A program made the position numbers and the translations under genes. From Bacteroidota bacterium (GTDB taxonomy: Bacteria > Bacteroidota > Bacteroidia > Bacteroidales > Prolixibacteraceae), in assembly GCA_030706665.1 (NCBI GenBank), contig JAUZOB010000043.1, forward strand, positions 1 through 15,526: a stretch of DNA of 15,526 bases. The letters are read 5' to 3'. Below are positions 8,113 through 15,526 of this stretch, piece after piece (position 1 is the stretch's first letter; each line of letters starts with the position of its first letter). The notes below the pieces were generated by a model. It was given only the letters and a program-made list of their open reading frames with translations, did not search any database and was not told where the DNA came from.

Positions 8113-10173
8113 ATGAGTCAATGTAGAATCATGGCAATGTCCATGCTTTTGTTCCTGTCATCTTTAGGAGCGCTTGCTCAAAATGTAAAAGATGGTAATT
8201 ATACAGCGAAGAAGATACAAGTATATTCTACAAATGCAAAAGCATTACCTTCTTTTATTCCCTTGGAAATAGGAGAAATTAAACCAACCGGATGGTTAAA
8301 AGATTGGGCAACTGATGCTGCAAATGGAATAACCGGACATTTGGACGAATATGTGGATGTATTCAAGCATGGATGGAAAGGTTATGGTTTTAAAGCTTTG
8401 GGGGTAAATGAAGATGGAACAGGCTGGCCGATTGAACAATGTAGCTATTGGTTGGACGGAGGCGTTAAGTTGGCATACATCTTGAATGACACTTCTCTGA
8501 TTCGGAAAACATCCTCGCGTCTAAACATGGTAATAAACGGTGTTTTAAATGGAGGAGAATCTTTTATTTACTGGAAACCAAAATCGGTTGCAGATGATTG
8601 GTTCAACAATTGGGGCCATGGACTTATGGGGCGTGCATTAGTTTCCTATTATCAGGCAACTCATGATCCTAAAATCATGCAAGCGCTTCAGAAAGTATAT
8701 CATTCATTTACAATAAGAGCTCCACAAGATACAATCGAATACATGCCACGCGGTGCTACCAATATTGATGCAATGACTGAAACTTATCTCATGAGCGGAG
8801 ATAAAACAATTCTTGATAAAATTGTCGCATACAGCAAAATAAATGGCATTATTACTGAAGAAAACAGGTGGTTCAACAAAAGAATAATTGCACGGGACTT
8901 TAATCATGGGGTTACCTTCTATGAAACATTAAGAGTACCGGCAATGATGTATCCCTGGACTGGAAACGCCAAAGAACTTTATGCTTCCCAAAATGTTTTG
9001 GAATGGGGAGAAAAACAGAATTTGCTTCCGGTAGGTATCTGTTCTTCGCAAGAATTCTTAGCCGGAATAGGATCTTTTAGGGATATCGAAACGTGTAACG
9101 TCCCTACCTCCATGTGGTCATTTTTATGGATGATGCGTTTGACCGGAGAAAGGAATTGGGGAGATAGAATTGAGAAAATATTTTTCAATGCAGCTCCTGC
9201 GCCTATATCACGTGATTTTAAAACGATGTGTTATTTCCAAACACTCAATAGATTTAGCAGTAAGTTGCCGGTAGAAATACCCGGACCGAAGGATGACTTT
9301 AAATATACGAACCAGGGGTGCGAAGTCTTATGCTGTGTCGGAAATTGTAATAACATTATTCCGGACTATATCAGCAGCATGTGGATGGCAACGATGGATG
9401 ACGGACTGGCTGCCACTCTCTATGGACCTTGTAAAGTAGCAAAACAAGTTAAGAATGAAAAGGTAACTATTAACTGTAATACGACTTATCCTTTTGGTGA
9501 TCAAATCAACATGACCTTTAGCATGGCGAAAGCGATCAATATGCCTATTTACCTGCGCATCCCGGGATGGTGTAATCATCCTTCTATTAAAGTAAACGGG
9601 AAAGAAGTTGCTATGAAGACTGAAAAGGGATTCGTTAAAATTGCTCGTACGTGGAAATCCAATGACAATATACAACTTCACTTTCCAATGACAGTTAGGA
9701 TTCAGAAAGGAAGAGAAACCCCATACCCTCGTCAAACAGATTATTTCGTAACGGCTGGTTACAAAGAAAACGTGTCAGACACAACCATTCACAATCCTTA
9801 TGAATGTATAACTTATGGCCCGCTACTATTTTCATTTCCAATTCCTGATTTAAATCCTAATCAGGAATCAGCAAATACAAAATTTAATTATGCTTTGGAT
9901 GTTGATCCCAAAAATATATCCAAACAAATTACTGTCATAAAAAAATCATTGACAGGGAAATGGTTATGGCAGTTAGATGCTCCTATCCAATTGAAAGTAA
10001 AAGCAAAACAATTTGATTGGAATCCTACGCCGTCTCAGCCACTTCCTGCGACTCCTGTAAAAGATGGTGGAGAAGCAACTATCGATCTAGTCCCTTACGG
10101 ATGTACCAAGTTTAGAGTAACAATGTTTCCTGTAACTGAAAAATCATGGGATTCATTTAAGACCTTGAAATAG
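8113..10173 (+). CDS. Secreted GH127-type (DUF1680) glycoside hydrolase, beta-L-arabinofuranosidase-like
   Basis: A 686-aa exported enzyme. The signal peptide has a hydrophobic core and an AxA-type site (LGALA then Q23); there is no lipobox, so it is periplasmic or secreted. The catalytic (alpha/alpha)6 barrel spans about 45-440 and beta-sandwich regions follow to the end. The family's active site is a zinc ion held by one Glu and three Cys, one of which is the nucleophile. Here E326-T-C328 and the vicinal pair C407-C408 (in GCEVLCCVGN) match that Glu/Cys/Cys-Cys pattern in order and spacing, so the protein should be active. Other GH127-like landmarks are NNWGHGLMGRAL and the region TSMWSFLWMMRLTGERNWGD. 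GH127 in the strict sense removes beta-L-arabinofuranose, but relatives act on other sugars (one on aceric acid in rhamnogalacturonan II), so the exact substrate is open. The A-rich leader right before ATG suits Bacteroidota translation. A decayed GH78 fragment lies just upstream. Confidence 0.87.
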   Translation: MSQCRIMAMSMLLFLSSLGALAQNVKDGNYTAKKIQVYSTNAKALPSFIPLEIGEIKPTGWLKDWATDAANGITGHLDEYVDVFKHGWKGYGFKALGVNEDGTGWPIEQCSYWLDGGVKLAYILNDTSLIRKTSSRLNMVINGVLNGGESFIYWKPKSVADDWFNNWGHGLMGRALVSYYQATHDPKIMQALQKVYHSFTIRAPQDTIEYMPRGATNIDAMTETYLMSGDKTILDKIVAYSKINGIITEENRWFNKRIIARDFNHGVTFYETLRVPAMMYPWTGNAKELYASQNVLEWGEKQNLLPVGICSSQEFLAGIGSFRDIETCNVPTSMWSFLWMMRLTGERNWGDRIEKIFFNAAPAPISRDFKTMCYFQTLNRFSSKLPVEIPGPKDDFKYTNQGCEVLCCVGNCNNIIPDYISSMWMATMDDGLAATLYGPCKVAKQVKNEKVTINCNTTYPFGDQINMTFSMAKAINMPIYLRIPGWCNHPSIKVNGKEVAMKTEKGFVKIARTWKSNDNIQLHFPMTVRIQKGRETPYPRQTDYFVTAGYKENVSDTTIHNPYECITYGPLLFSFPIPDLNPNQESANTKFNYALDVDPKNISKQITVIKKSLTGKWLWQLDAPIQLKVKAKQFDWNPTPSQPLPATPVKDGGEATIDLVPYGCTKFRVTMFPVTEKSWDSFKTLK

Positions 10174-10208
10174 TCGAAGGTTCAGATAGAACTAAGAGAT
10201 GAAAATAA

Positions 10209-10239
10209 GAAGGTCACTACCTTATGGATAGTGACCTTC
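10209..10239 (+). terminator. Hairpin after the GH127-type gene, weak terminator
   Basis: GAAGGTCACTA (10209-10219) and TAGTGACCTTC (10229-10239) form a perfect 11-bp stem with a 9-base loop, 36 bases after the stop codon. The downstream bases (CATTGG) lack a T-run, so termination strength is uncertain. Confidence 0.6.
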
Positions 10240-10520
10240 CATTGGATAAATGATATAGAACAAGAACTAATATTGTTATGTATTTGATCGGTCAGAATGT
10301 ATAAATAAATGCGCATTTTCTTCATTTATTTCCTATGATTTAGTGTGTACTTTCATTTTTTGAAATTCCATCTGATAATTGGCATAAAATACAAATTTCA
10401 GAAGGAATTGATCTTTTGGATAGTGAGGAGCAATGTTGAAAAGCATTAATTTCCTTTATAAATGCAGAATTCAAATATTTCTCTTCGTTTGTTTAAATAA
10501 TCAGAATAAAATCTAACTAA
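10240..10520. other. Gene-free AT-rich gap before the compact GH78 gene
   Basis: No reading frame, RNA gene or convincing repeat is visible here. A TGTATTTG at about 10279-10286 resembles, but does not match, the Bacteroidota -7 element TAnnTTTG. The length of the gap (347 bases including the preceding hairpin) makes a promoter for the next gene likely, but I cannot place it. Confidence 0.4.
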
Positions 10521-12275
10521 ATGAAAAGGACAAGCTTGATTTTAGCTCTTGTAATGATGCTTGCGAATGCTGTGATAGCACAGCTTCCTCCTGTTTTTGA
10601 TGTTAACTCTAAAGCACAGGTAAGGCAGGATCCCCGGGTTCGGAAATATATTACCCCACAAAGGGTGGTTTGGAAATCAGACAATACCGGTGAATTTGTA
10701 ATGAATGCTGAAAGTGTATTAAAGCCAGGAATTGGACAAGCAGATTTGAATCAGGGAAATTATCTGACCCTAAAAAGTACCGGAGATAATCATCCCGGAA
10801 TTGTACTGGATTTCGGAAAAGAAATACAGGGAGGTGTTCAGATTATAACAACAATTAATAATCCTAAAAAGGCTCATGTTCGGATTCGTTTCGGAGAATC
10901 TGTAAGTGAAGCAATGTGCAATGTGGATGAAAAGGGTGCAACGAATGATCATGCTATGCGTGATTTTGTCGTCGAGCTTCCCTGGCTTGGTAAATTGGAA
11001 ATTGGAAATTCAGGATTCCGTTTCGTACGTATAGATCTTGTCGATCCGGATATAAAGGTGGAGCTGAAAGAGGTTAATGCTATCTTCTCTTATCGCGATA
11101 TTCCGTATTTGGGATCATTCAAATCGAATGACGAACGGTTAAATAAAATATGGCTTACCGGAGCATATACTGTTCACTTAAATATGCAGGAATATTTGTG
11201 GGATGGAATCAAACGGGACCGTCTTGTTTGGGTTGGTGACCTTAATCCAGAGGTGATGACTGTTAATACTGTATTCGGAAATAATGAGGTCGTGCCCAAG
11301 AGTCTTGATTTAGCCCGTGATTTGACTCCTCTTCCGAATTGGATGAATGGTCTTGGATCATATTCAATGTGGTGGATACTGAATCAACGTGACTGGTATA
11401 AATATCAGGGTAATTTCAAGTATTTACAACAACAGAAATCTTATCTTATTGGTCTTTTAAATCTTCTGATGACAAAGATCGATGCGAATGGTAAGGAAGA
11501 TATGAAAGATGGCAGGTTTCTGGACTGGCCTTCCAGTGAAAATCCGGAAGCAATTCATGCCGGATTACAATCAATGATGGTGATGACTTTTAAAGCGGGA
11601 GCTGAATTGTGCAAAGCACTTAATGAACCGGCTATGGTCTCAAAGTGTAATGATGCCATTGCGAAGCTGAAAAAACATATTCCGGATCCTAACCACTCGA
11701 AACAGGCAGCTGCTTTACTGGCAATTTCAGATTTGACCCCGGCTGAAAAGATGAATGCTGATATTTTATCGAAAGATGGTGTTCATGGTATGTCTACTTA
11801 CTTCGGATACTTTATGTTGCAAGCGCGCGCTAAAGCAGGAGATTATAAGGGCGCACTTGATAATATTAGAGATTATTGGGGAGCTATGCTCGATCTTGGT
11901 GCAACAACTTTCTGGGAAGACTTTGATATTGATTGGTTGAAAAATGCAAGCCGAATTGATGAAGTAGTTCCTGATGGAAAAGTTGATGTTCATTCAAGTT
12001 ATGGCAATTATTGCTATAAAGGATTTCGCCATAGCTTTTGTCATGGATGGGCATCTGGTCCTACTTCATGGTTAACTCAATATGTACTTGGTATAAATGT
12101 AATAGAGCCGGGTGGAAAAGTTATTAAACTGGAACCTCATTTGGGCGATTTAAAATGGGTTGAGGGAACTTTCCCTACTTCTTTGGGTGTCCTTTCAGTG
12201 AAACATGTTAAAGCTGCAAATGGAAAGGTGACAACAACTTTCAAGGCTCCTAAAGGAGTGAGAGTTATCCTTTAG
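10521..12275 (+). CDS. Compact, divergent GH78 (alpha-L-rhamnosidase-like) secreted protein
   Basis: A 584-aa protein with a cleavable signal peptide (MKRTSLILALVMMLANAVIA, then Q21). An N-terminal beta-sandwich covers about 45-190, an (alpha/alpha)6 catalytic barrel about 200-525, and a short C-terminal beta-domain of the rhamnosidase type about 528-584. It is much shorter than many GH78 enzymes because the extra N-terminal modules are missing. The GH78 active-site stretch is recognisable as D228-GIK-RDR-LVW-VGD240, but the residue aligned with the usual general-acid Glu is Asp233. A general-base candidate is E466 in TTFWE, and H504/H508 lie in the later conserved HSFCHGW region. In characterised GH78 enzymes these positions hydrolyse terminal alpha-L-rhamnose in an inverting mechanism. 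Activity here is plausible, but specificity may differ. Part of its first domain is duplicated as a relic at 7821-8058, which shows that this gene, or a close paralogue, was once present upstream of the GH127 gene too. Confidence 0.85.
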   Translation: MKRTSLILALVMMLANAVIAQLPPVFDVNSKAQVRQDPRVRKYITPQRVVWKSDNTGEFVMNAESVLKPGIGQADLNQGNYLTLKSTGDNHPGIVLDFGKEIQGGVQIITTINNPKKAHVRIRFGESVSEAMCNVDEKGATNDHAMRDFVVELPWLGKLEIGNSGFRFVRIDLVDPDIKVELKEVNAIFSYRDIPYLGSFKSNDERLNKIWLTGAYTVHLNMQEYLWDGIKRDRLVWVGDLNPEVMTVNTVFGNNEVVPKSLDLARDLTPLPNWMNGLGSYSMWWILNQRDWYKYQGNFKYLQQQKSYLIGLLNLLMTKIDANGKEDMKDGRFLDWPSSENPEAIHAGLQSMMVMTFKAGAELCKALNEPAMVSKCNDAIAKLKKHIPDPNHSKQAAALLAISDLTPAEKMNADILSKDGVHGMSTYFGYFMLQARAKAGDYKGALDNIRDYWGAMLDLGATTFWEDFDIDWLKNASRIDEVVPDGKVDVHSSYGNYCYKGFRHSFCHGWASGPTSWLTQYVLGINVIEPGGKVIKLEPHLGDLKWVEGTFPTSLGVLSVKHVKAANGKVTTTFKAPKGVRVIL

Positions 12276-12334
12276 ATGATAACCTTGAATTTGCGATAAT
12301 CCTTTTTTGATATAAAATGTTTTCATAGGGTACA

Positions 12335-12342
12335 TAGGTTTG
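12335..12342 (+). promoter_or_regulatory. Possible Bacteroidota -7 promoter element
   Basis: TAGGTTTG matches the Bacteroidota -7 consensus TAnnTTTG. A TTTG at 12306-12309 could be the -33 partner, but the 25-base spacing is longer than the usual 19-21. If real, it would drive the next GH78 gene and leave a 5' leader of about 150 bases. Confidence 0.2.
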
Positions 12343-12385
12343 ATCCGTTAGGATCATAAAGCAAAAGAATGATGGCACTTGGTGT

Positions 12386-12411
12386 TTCTTTGAAGCTTTA
12401 CCTTCAAAGAA
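12386..12411 (+). promoter_or_regulatory. Hairpin in the gap between the two GH78 genes
   Basis: TTCTTTGAAG (12386-12395) and CTTCAAAGAA (12402-12411) form a perfect 10-bp stem with a 6-base loop. A smaller stem, TGATCC/GGATCA with loop GTTA, lies just before it at 12341-12356. Neither is followed by a T-run. They could form a weak terminator for the upstream gene or leader structure for the downstream one. Confidence 0.4.
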
Positions 12412-12498
12412 TGCCTTGTGTTTGATTTGTTGAAATATATCATAAAATTGTATTTGCTGTATTTTCTAAAATAACGGCAATTAATTAATTAAGAATTA

Positions 12499-14835
12499 GT
12501 GAAAAATAGTTTTCTTCTTTTATTGATAATTGCTTGTCTGGTAACCTTAAATGCACATTGTGCATCCATTGAGGTTAAAACTGACTGGCAGGCTCATTGG
12601 ATTACTTCGGATCAATGTAAAAATGATGTCAACAGTTGGTTGTGTTTTCGGAAAACTGTGAATGTTTCATCGAAACCATCCCGTGCGATCGCTCAGATAG
12701 CATGTGATAGTAAGTATTGGTTGTGGGTTAATGGAAAGCAGGTTGTTTTTGAGGGAGGTCTTAAGCGAGGTCCTAATCCCAATGATACTTATTATGACGA
12801 AGTTGATCTTTCTTCTTATTTAGTTAAGGGTCAAAATACGATTTCTATATTAGTCTGGTATTTTGGTAAAGATGGATTCTCTCATAAAAGTAGTGGAAAA
12901 GCCGGATTGCTTTTTGAATGCATTACTCCTGCTTTTAGAATCATAAGTGATAAGAGTTGGATAGCTGCAATACATCCTGCTTTTGAGAATACGCAAGGGA
13001 CACAACCGAATGTCCGCTTGCCTGAATCAAATATTCGGTTTGATGCCAGAAAGGATTTCGGAAATTGGCAGAATCCAAAGTTTGATCCCAATGGAAAAGT
13101 TTTTAAATACGCAGTTGATTTAGGTCTTCCTCCTGTCGCTCCATGGAATAAGTTAGTTAAAAGACCGATTCCTTTATGGAAAAATTATGGTTTGAAAAGT
13201 TATTCCCAGACGACATTAAAGCAGGGAAAAGAATTAGATACATTAATCTGCAGGTTACCTTATAATGCTCAGATAACACCCTATCTTCAGGTTAATGCAC
13301 CAGAAGGGCAAACGATACAAATATTTTCCGATAATTATTGGGTCGGAGGTGAAGCCAGTGTCCGTGCAGAATATATTACCAGAAAAGGAGTTCAACAATT
13401 TGAAAGCCCCGGATGGTTTAACGGGCATAAGGTGTATTATCTCCTTCCTAAAGGAGTTAAGCTGACGAAGGTGTTGTATCGGGAAACCGGCTATAATACT
13501 GAGTTCTCAGGATCATTTAATTCAAGCGATCCATTCTTTAATCGTCTTTGGGAAAAAGCGCGAAGAACTCTTTATGTGACAATGCGTGATACTTATATGG
13601 ATTGTCCTGACCGGGAAAGAGCTCAATGGATCGGTGATGAAGTAACAGAAGCAGGTGAATCATTTTATGCTCTTGATCCCAAAAGTCATCTGTTACAGAG
13701 AAAAGGATTGCATGAATTGCTGGCGTGGCAGCGAGCGGATAATACACTTTTCGCACCTATTCCTGCAGGAAATTGGAATAAAGAATTGCCTTGCCAGATC
13801 TTGACTTGTGTCGGATATTACGGACTTTGGAATTATTATAAGTTTACCGGTGATTCGAAAACAATTGCCGATTTGTACGATGGTGTAAAGAAATATATAG
13901 ATGTCTGGAAAATAAATGATAAAGGAACTGTGACCTTTAGACCAGGAGAGTGGACATGGGGAGACTGGGGTGATAATATTGACCAGGAACTTATTGATAA
14001 TACTCTGTTCTATATGGCATTAAAAGGTGTTCGTAACATGGCAGCAGTTCTTGGTAAATCTGATGATGTAAAGGAATATAATCAGATTATGGATCGTTTT
14101 AAGAAATCATTTAACGAACAATTTTGGACCGGAAAAGGGTATAGGCATCCAGAATATAAAGGTCAGACTGATGACAGAATACAGGCTCTTGCTGTTGTTG
14201 GCGGATTAGCAGATAAAGATAAATTTCCTTCAATATTCGAAGTGCTAAAGAAAGAAGAACATGCCAGTCCGTACATGGAAAAATATGTTCTTGAATCATT
14301 GTTTCAAATGGGATATGACGAGTACGCTTTAGAGAGAATGAAGAAACGCTTTGAAAATATGGTCGATGATCCGAACTATACAACTCTTTTTGAAGTATGG
14401 AGTAAAAATTATCAGGGATATTCGGGATGGACCATTAATCATGCATGGAGCGGAGGTGGATTAACTCTTTTGTCTCAGTATTTATGTGGGATTGCTCCTG
14501 AAGATGCCGGTTTTACAAGATTTCATATCTTACCTCAACCGGGAAAGATCAATGAAGCCTCTGCTACGATGTCTTCAGTTAAAGGGAAAATATCAAGTTC
14601 CTTTAAACAAAGTCATAATGAATTTGATTTGACTGTTGAGATTCCGAAAAAGACTGAAGCTATTGTTGGAGTACCCGGGAAGGATTATAAAGAAATCAAA
14701 ATGAATGGAGTTCCGGTATGGGAAAATGGTAAGTTTCTTGAAAATAGTTTAGTGAAAAGTTATAATGATCAGTCTGAATCACATGTGAAATTTCTTATCC
14801 CTTCAGGGAAATGGATTATTAAAGCTTTAAAATAA
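12499..14835 (+). CDS. GH78 alpha-L-rhamnosidase, secreted
   Basis: A 778-aa enzyme starting at GTG. This start is supported because an in-frame stop lies six bases upstream, no other early Met codon exists, and the GTG yields a good signal peptide (KNSFLLLLIIACLVTLNA, cleavage near AHCAS; Cys21 does not sit in a proper lipobox). Residues about 30-200 form a jelly-roll module with WLWVNGKQVVFEGGLKRGP, and a second beta-domain covers about 230-335. The (alpha/alpha)6 catalytic domain covers about 340-665 and a C-terminal beta-sandwich about 670-778. The GH78 signature DCPDRERAQWIGD is at 368-380, with E373 in the general-acid position, and E632 (TTLFEVW) and H648 (NHAW) in the general-base region, so all key residues appear present. 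It should release terminal alpha-L-rhamnose from oligosaccharides or glycosides in the periplasm. It is only distantly related to the compact GH78 encoded upstream. Confidence 0.92.
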   Translation: MKNSFLLLLIIACLVTLNAHCASIEVKTDWQAHWITSDQCKNDVNSWLCFRKTVNVSSKPSRAIAQIACDSKYWLWVNGKQVVFEGGLKRGPNPNDTYYDEVDLSSYLVKGQNTISILVWYFGKDGFSHKSSGKAGLLFECITPAFRIISDKSWIAAIHPAFENTQGTQPNVRLPESNIRFDARKDFGNWQNPKFDPNGKVFKYAVDLGLPPVAPWNKLVKRPIPLWKNYGLKSYSQTTLKQGKELDTLICRLPYNAQITPYLQVNAPEGQTIQIFSDNYWVGGEASVRAEYITRKGVQQFESPGWFNGHKVYYLLPKGVKLTKVLYRETGYNTEFSGSFNSSDPFFNRLWEKARRTLYVTMRDTYMDCPDRERAQWIGDEVTEAGESFYALDPKSHLLQRKGLHELLAWQRADNTLFAPIPAGNWNKELPCQILTCVGYYGLWNYYKFTGDSKTIADLYDGVKKYIDVWKINDKGTVTFRPGEWTWGDWGDNIDQELIDNTLFYMALKGVRNMAAVLGKSDDVKEYNQIMDRFKKSFNEQFWTGKGYRHPEYKGQTDDRIQALAVVGGLADKDKFPSIFEVLKKEEHASPYMEKYVLESLFQMGYDEYALERMKKRFENMVDDPNYTTLFEVWSKNYQGYSGWTINHAWSGGGLTLLSQYLCGIAPEDAGFTRFHILPQPGKINEASATMSSVKGKISSSFKQSHNEFDLTVEIPKKTEAIVGVPGKDYKEIKMNGVPVWENGKFLENSLVKSYNDQSESHVKFLIPSGKWIIKALK

Positions 14836-14904
14836 TACTCTGAAAGATTTGGTCGTATTATACAAATTAGGATGGTATGATTTTTGAGCAAACAAGAAGA
14901 TTAA

Positions 14905-14921
14905 ATATGTGATACACATAT
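14905..14921. promoter_or_regulatory. Perfect inverted repeat upstream of the GH31 gene, candidate operator
   Basis: ATATGTG (14905-14911) and CACATAT (14915-14921) are perfect 7-bp complements around the 3-base spacer ATA. The site is centred 63 bases before the GH31 start, in a 140-base gap. The compact symmetry fits binding of a dimeric regulator better than an RNA hairpin. No regulator gene is in the window. Confidence 0.35.
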
Positions 14922-14975
14922 AGTACCTATTGCTAATTGATAAAACTAAATAAATACTTCCATAATCTTTTACGT

Positions 14976-15526
14976 ATGAAAAAAATAGTATTCTTTTTAT
15001 TTGTCTTATTTAGTATGCAATTGTATGGACAGCCGACTCAGCAGCCTGAGGCGAATCCGGCAGCAATTGTAAAGTCAGGGAATGTTAGGTTTACAGTCCT
15101 GACTCCCGGAATAATCCGGATGGAATGGGACAGTACCGGTGCTTTTACCGATAAGGCATCTTTTGTGGTGATTAATCGTAATCTTTCTGTTCCGAAGTTC
15201 AAAAAATCAGAATCCGGTAGCTCTATTACGATTACCACTGACAAATTAGTTCTAAAATATAAAAAAGGGACTGGTAGGTTTACCGATAAAAATCTCGAGA
15301 TCGCTTTCTTTGATAAGAAGAACAAAACAGTATGGCATCCGGGATTGAAAAATACAGGAAACCTCAAAGGGACCTATCGGACCTTGGATGGTTGCAGAGG
15401 TAAATATTTTGAAGGGACCAAGAATGAGATTCCAATAGAAGATGGATTGTTATCTACGAATGGATGGACATTTATTGATGATTCAAACAACTTCCTTTTT
15501 GATCAGAGTGATTGGAATTGGGTTCA
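14976..15526 (+). CDS. GH31-family glycoside hydrolase, N-terminal part (cut by window end)
   Basis: The frame opens at ATG 14976 and runs open to the window edge (183 complete codons), so only the N-terminal part is visible. A signal peptide (MKKIVFFLFVLFSMQLYG, then Q19) indicates export. The visible portion is the N-terminal beta-sandwich of GH31 enzymes: RFTVLTPGIIRMEWD at 38-52, LKGTYRTLDG at 130-139 and IPIEDGLLSTNGWTFIDDS at 152-170 are typical landmarks. The catalytic TIM barrel with its two Asp residues lies beyond the window. The family contains alpha-glucosidases, alpha-xylosidases and a few alpha-galactosidases; the subtype cannot be decided from this part. The gene follows the rhamnosidase by 140 bases and fits a side-chain-trimming role in the same locus. 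The start has no strong Shine-Dalgarno site, like its neighbours. Confidence 0.87.
   Translation, partial: MKKIVFFLFVLFSMQLYGQPTQQPEANPAAIVKSGNVRFTVLTPGIIRMEWDSTGAFTDKASFVVINRNLSVPKFKKSESGSSITITTDKLVLKYKKGTGRFTDKNLEIAFFDKKNKTVWHPGLKNTGNLKGTYRTLDGCRGKYFEGTKNEIPIEDGLLSTNGWTFIDDSNNFLFDQSDWNWV

Noticed and set aside
9328..9735. Minus-strand open frame of 135 codons.
   Set aside because: It is a shadow of the GH127-type gene, overlapping its active-site region, with low-complexity translation and no start context.
10427..10441. A 15-base exact match to fecR (1167-1181) in the gap before the compact GH78 gene, suggesting a second gene relic.
   Set aside because: Similarity does not continue convincingly on either side. 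In an AT-rich window of this size one such short match is expected roughly by chance.
15038..15367. Minus-strand open frame of 109 codons.
   Set aside because: It lies entirely inside the well-supported GH31 coding region on the + strand, and its translation lacks any family features.
1..15526. CRISPR array, transposase, integrase, phage gene, tRNA or rRNA.
   Set aside because: I looked for regular spaced repeats, recombinase motifs, inverted terminal repeats and cloverleaf or conserved rRNA sequence and found none that stands up.

Overview
The window looks like a polysaccharide utilization locus (PUL) from an AT-rich member of the Bacteroidota, most likely the order Bacteroidales. The evidence is a FecR-type anti-sigma factor followed by a SusC/SusD pair whose SusC carries an N-terminal STN signalling domain, lipoproteins with Bacteroidota-style signal peptides, A/T-rich leaders without clear Shine-Dalgarno sites, and a set of exported glycoside hydrolases. 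The family cannot be settled from the sequence; a Marinilabiliales-type (Prolixibacteraceae-like) environmental or gut organism is only a guess from the look of the SusC N-terminus. All convincing genes are on the + strand.

Layout: positions 1-290 hold a short degenerate tandem repeat cut by the window edge and a very long, strong terminator hairpin. Next come fecR (291-1292), susC (1437-4793) and susD (4804-6540), the last two separated by only 10 bases. A 12-bp-stem hairpin follows susD. A small two-part surface lipoprotein (6801-7652) sits in the SusE / surface-glycan-binding-protein position and ends in a clean terminator. Positions 7653-8112 contain no intact gene, but about 240 bases of it are a decayed copy of part of the rhamnosidase-like gene that lies 2.8 kb downstream. 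Four secreted enzymes follow: a GH127-type (DUF1680) protein with the complete zinc/cysteine active site (8113-10173), a compact divergent GH78 protein (10521-12275), a more canonical GH78 alpha-L-rhamnosidase starting at GTG (12499-14835), and the N-terminal third or less of a GH31 enzyme cut by the window edge (from 14976).

Working model (inference): SusC/SusD and the small lipoprotein capture and import an oligosaccharide at the outer membrane. Occupancy of SusC is signalled through its STN domain to FecR and on to an ECF sigma factor that is not in the window. Periplasmic or outer-surface exo-enzymes then remove L-rhamnose (GH78 x2), an L-arabinofuranose-like sugar (GH127) and an alpha-linked hexose or xylose (GH31). 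That combination points to a branched plant or algal glycan such as a rhamnogalacturonan side chain or an arabinogalactan-type decoration; no lyase, endo-hydrolase, sulfatase or cytoplasmic sugar-catabolic gene is visible. The enzyme genes are separated by unusually long gaps (about 140-460 bases), several containing hairpins, so they are probably not one simple operon.

I see no CRISPR array, transposase, tRNA or rRNA, and nothing that demands a wholly new kind of system. The most interesting signals are the gene remnant at about 7821-8058, the Asp-for-Glu change in the compact GH78, the unassigned surface lipoprotein, and a symmetric candidate operator before the GH31 gene.
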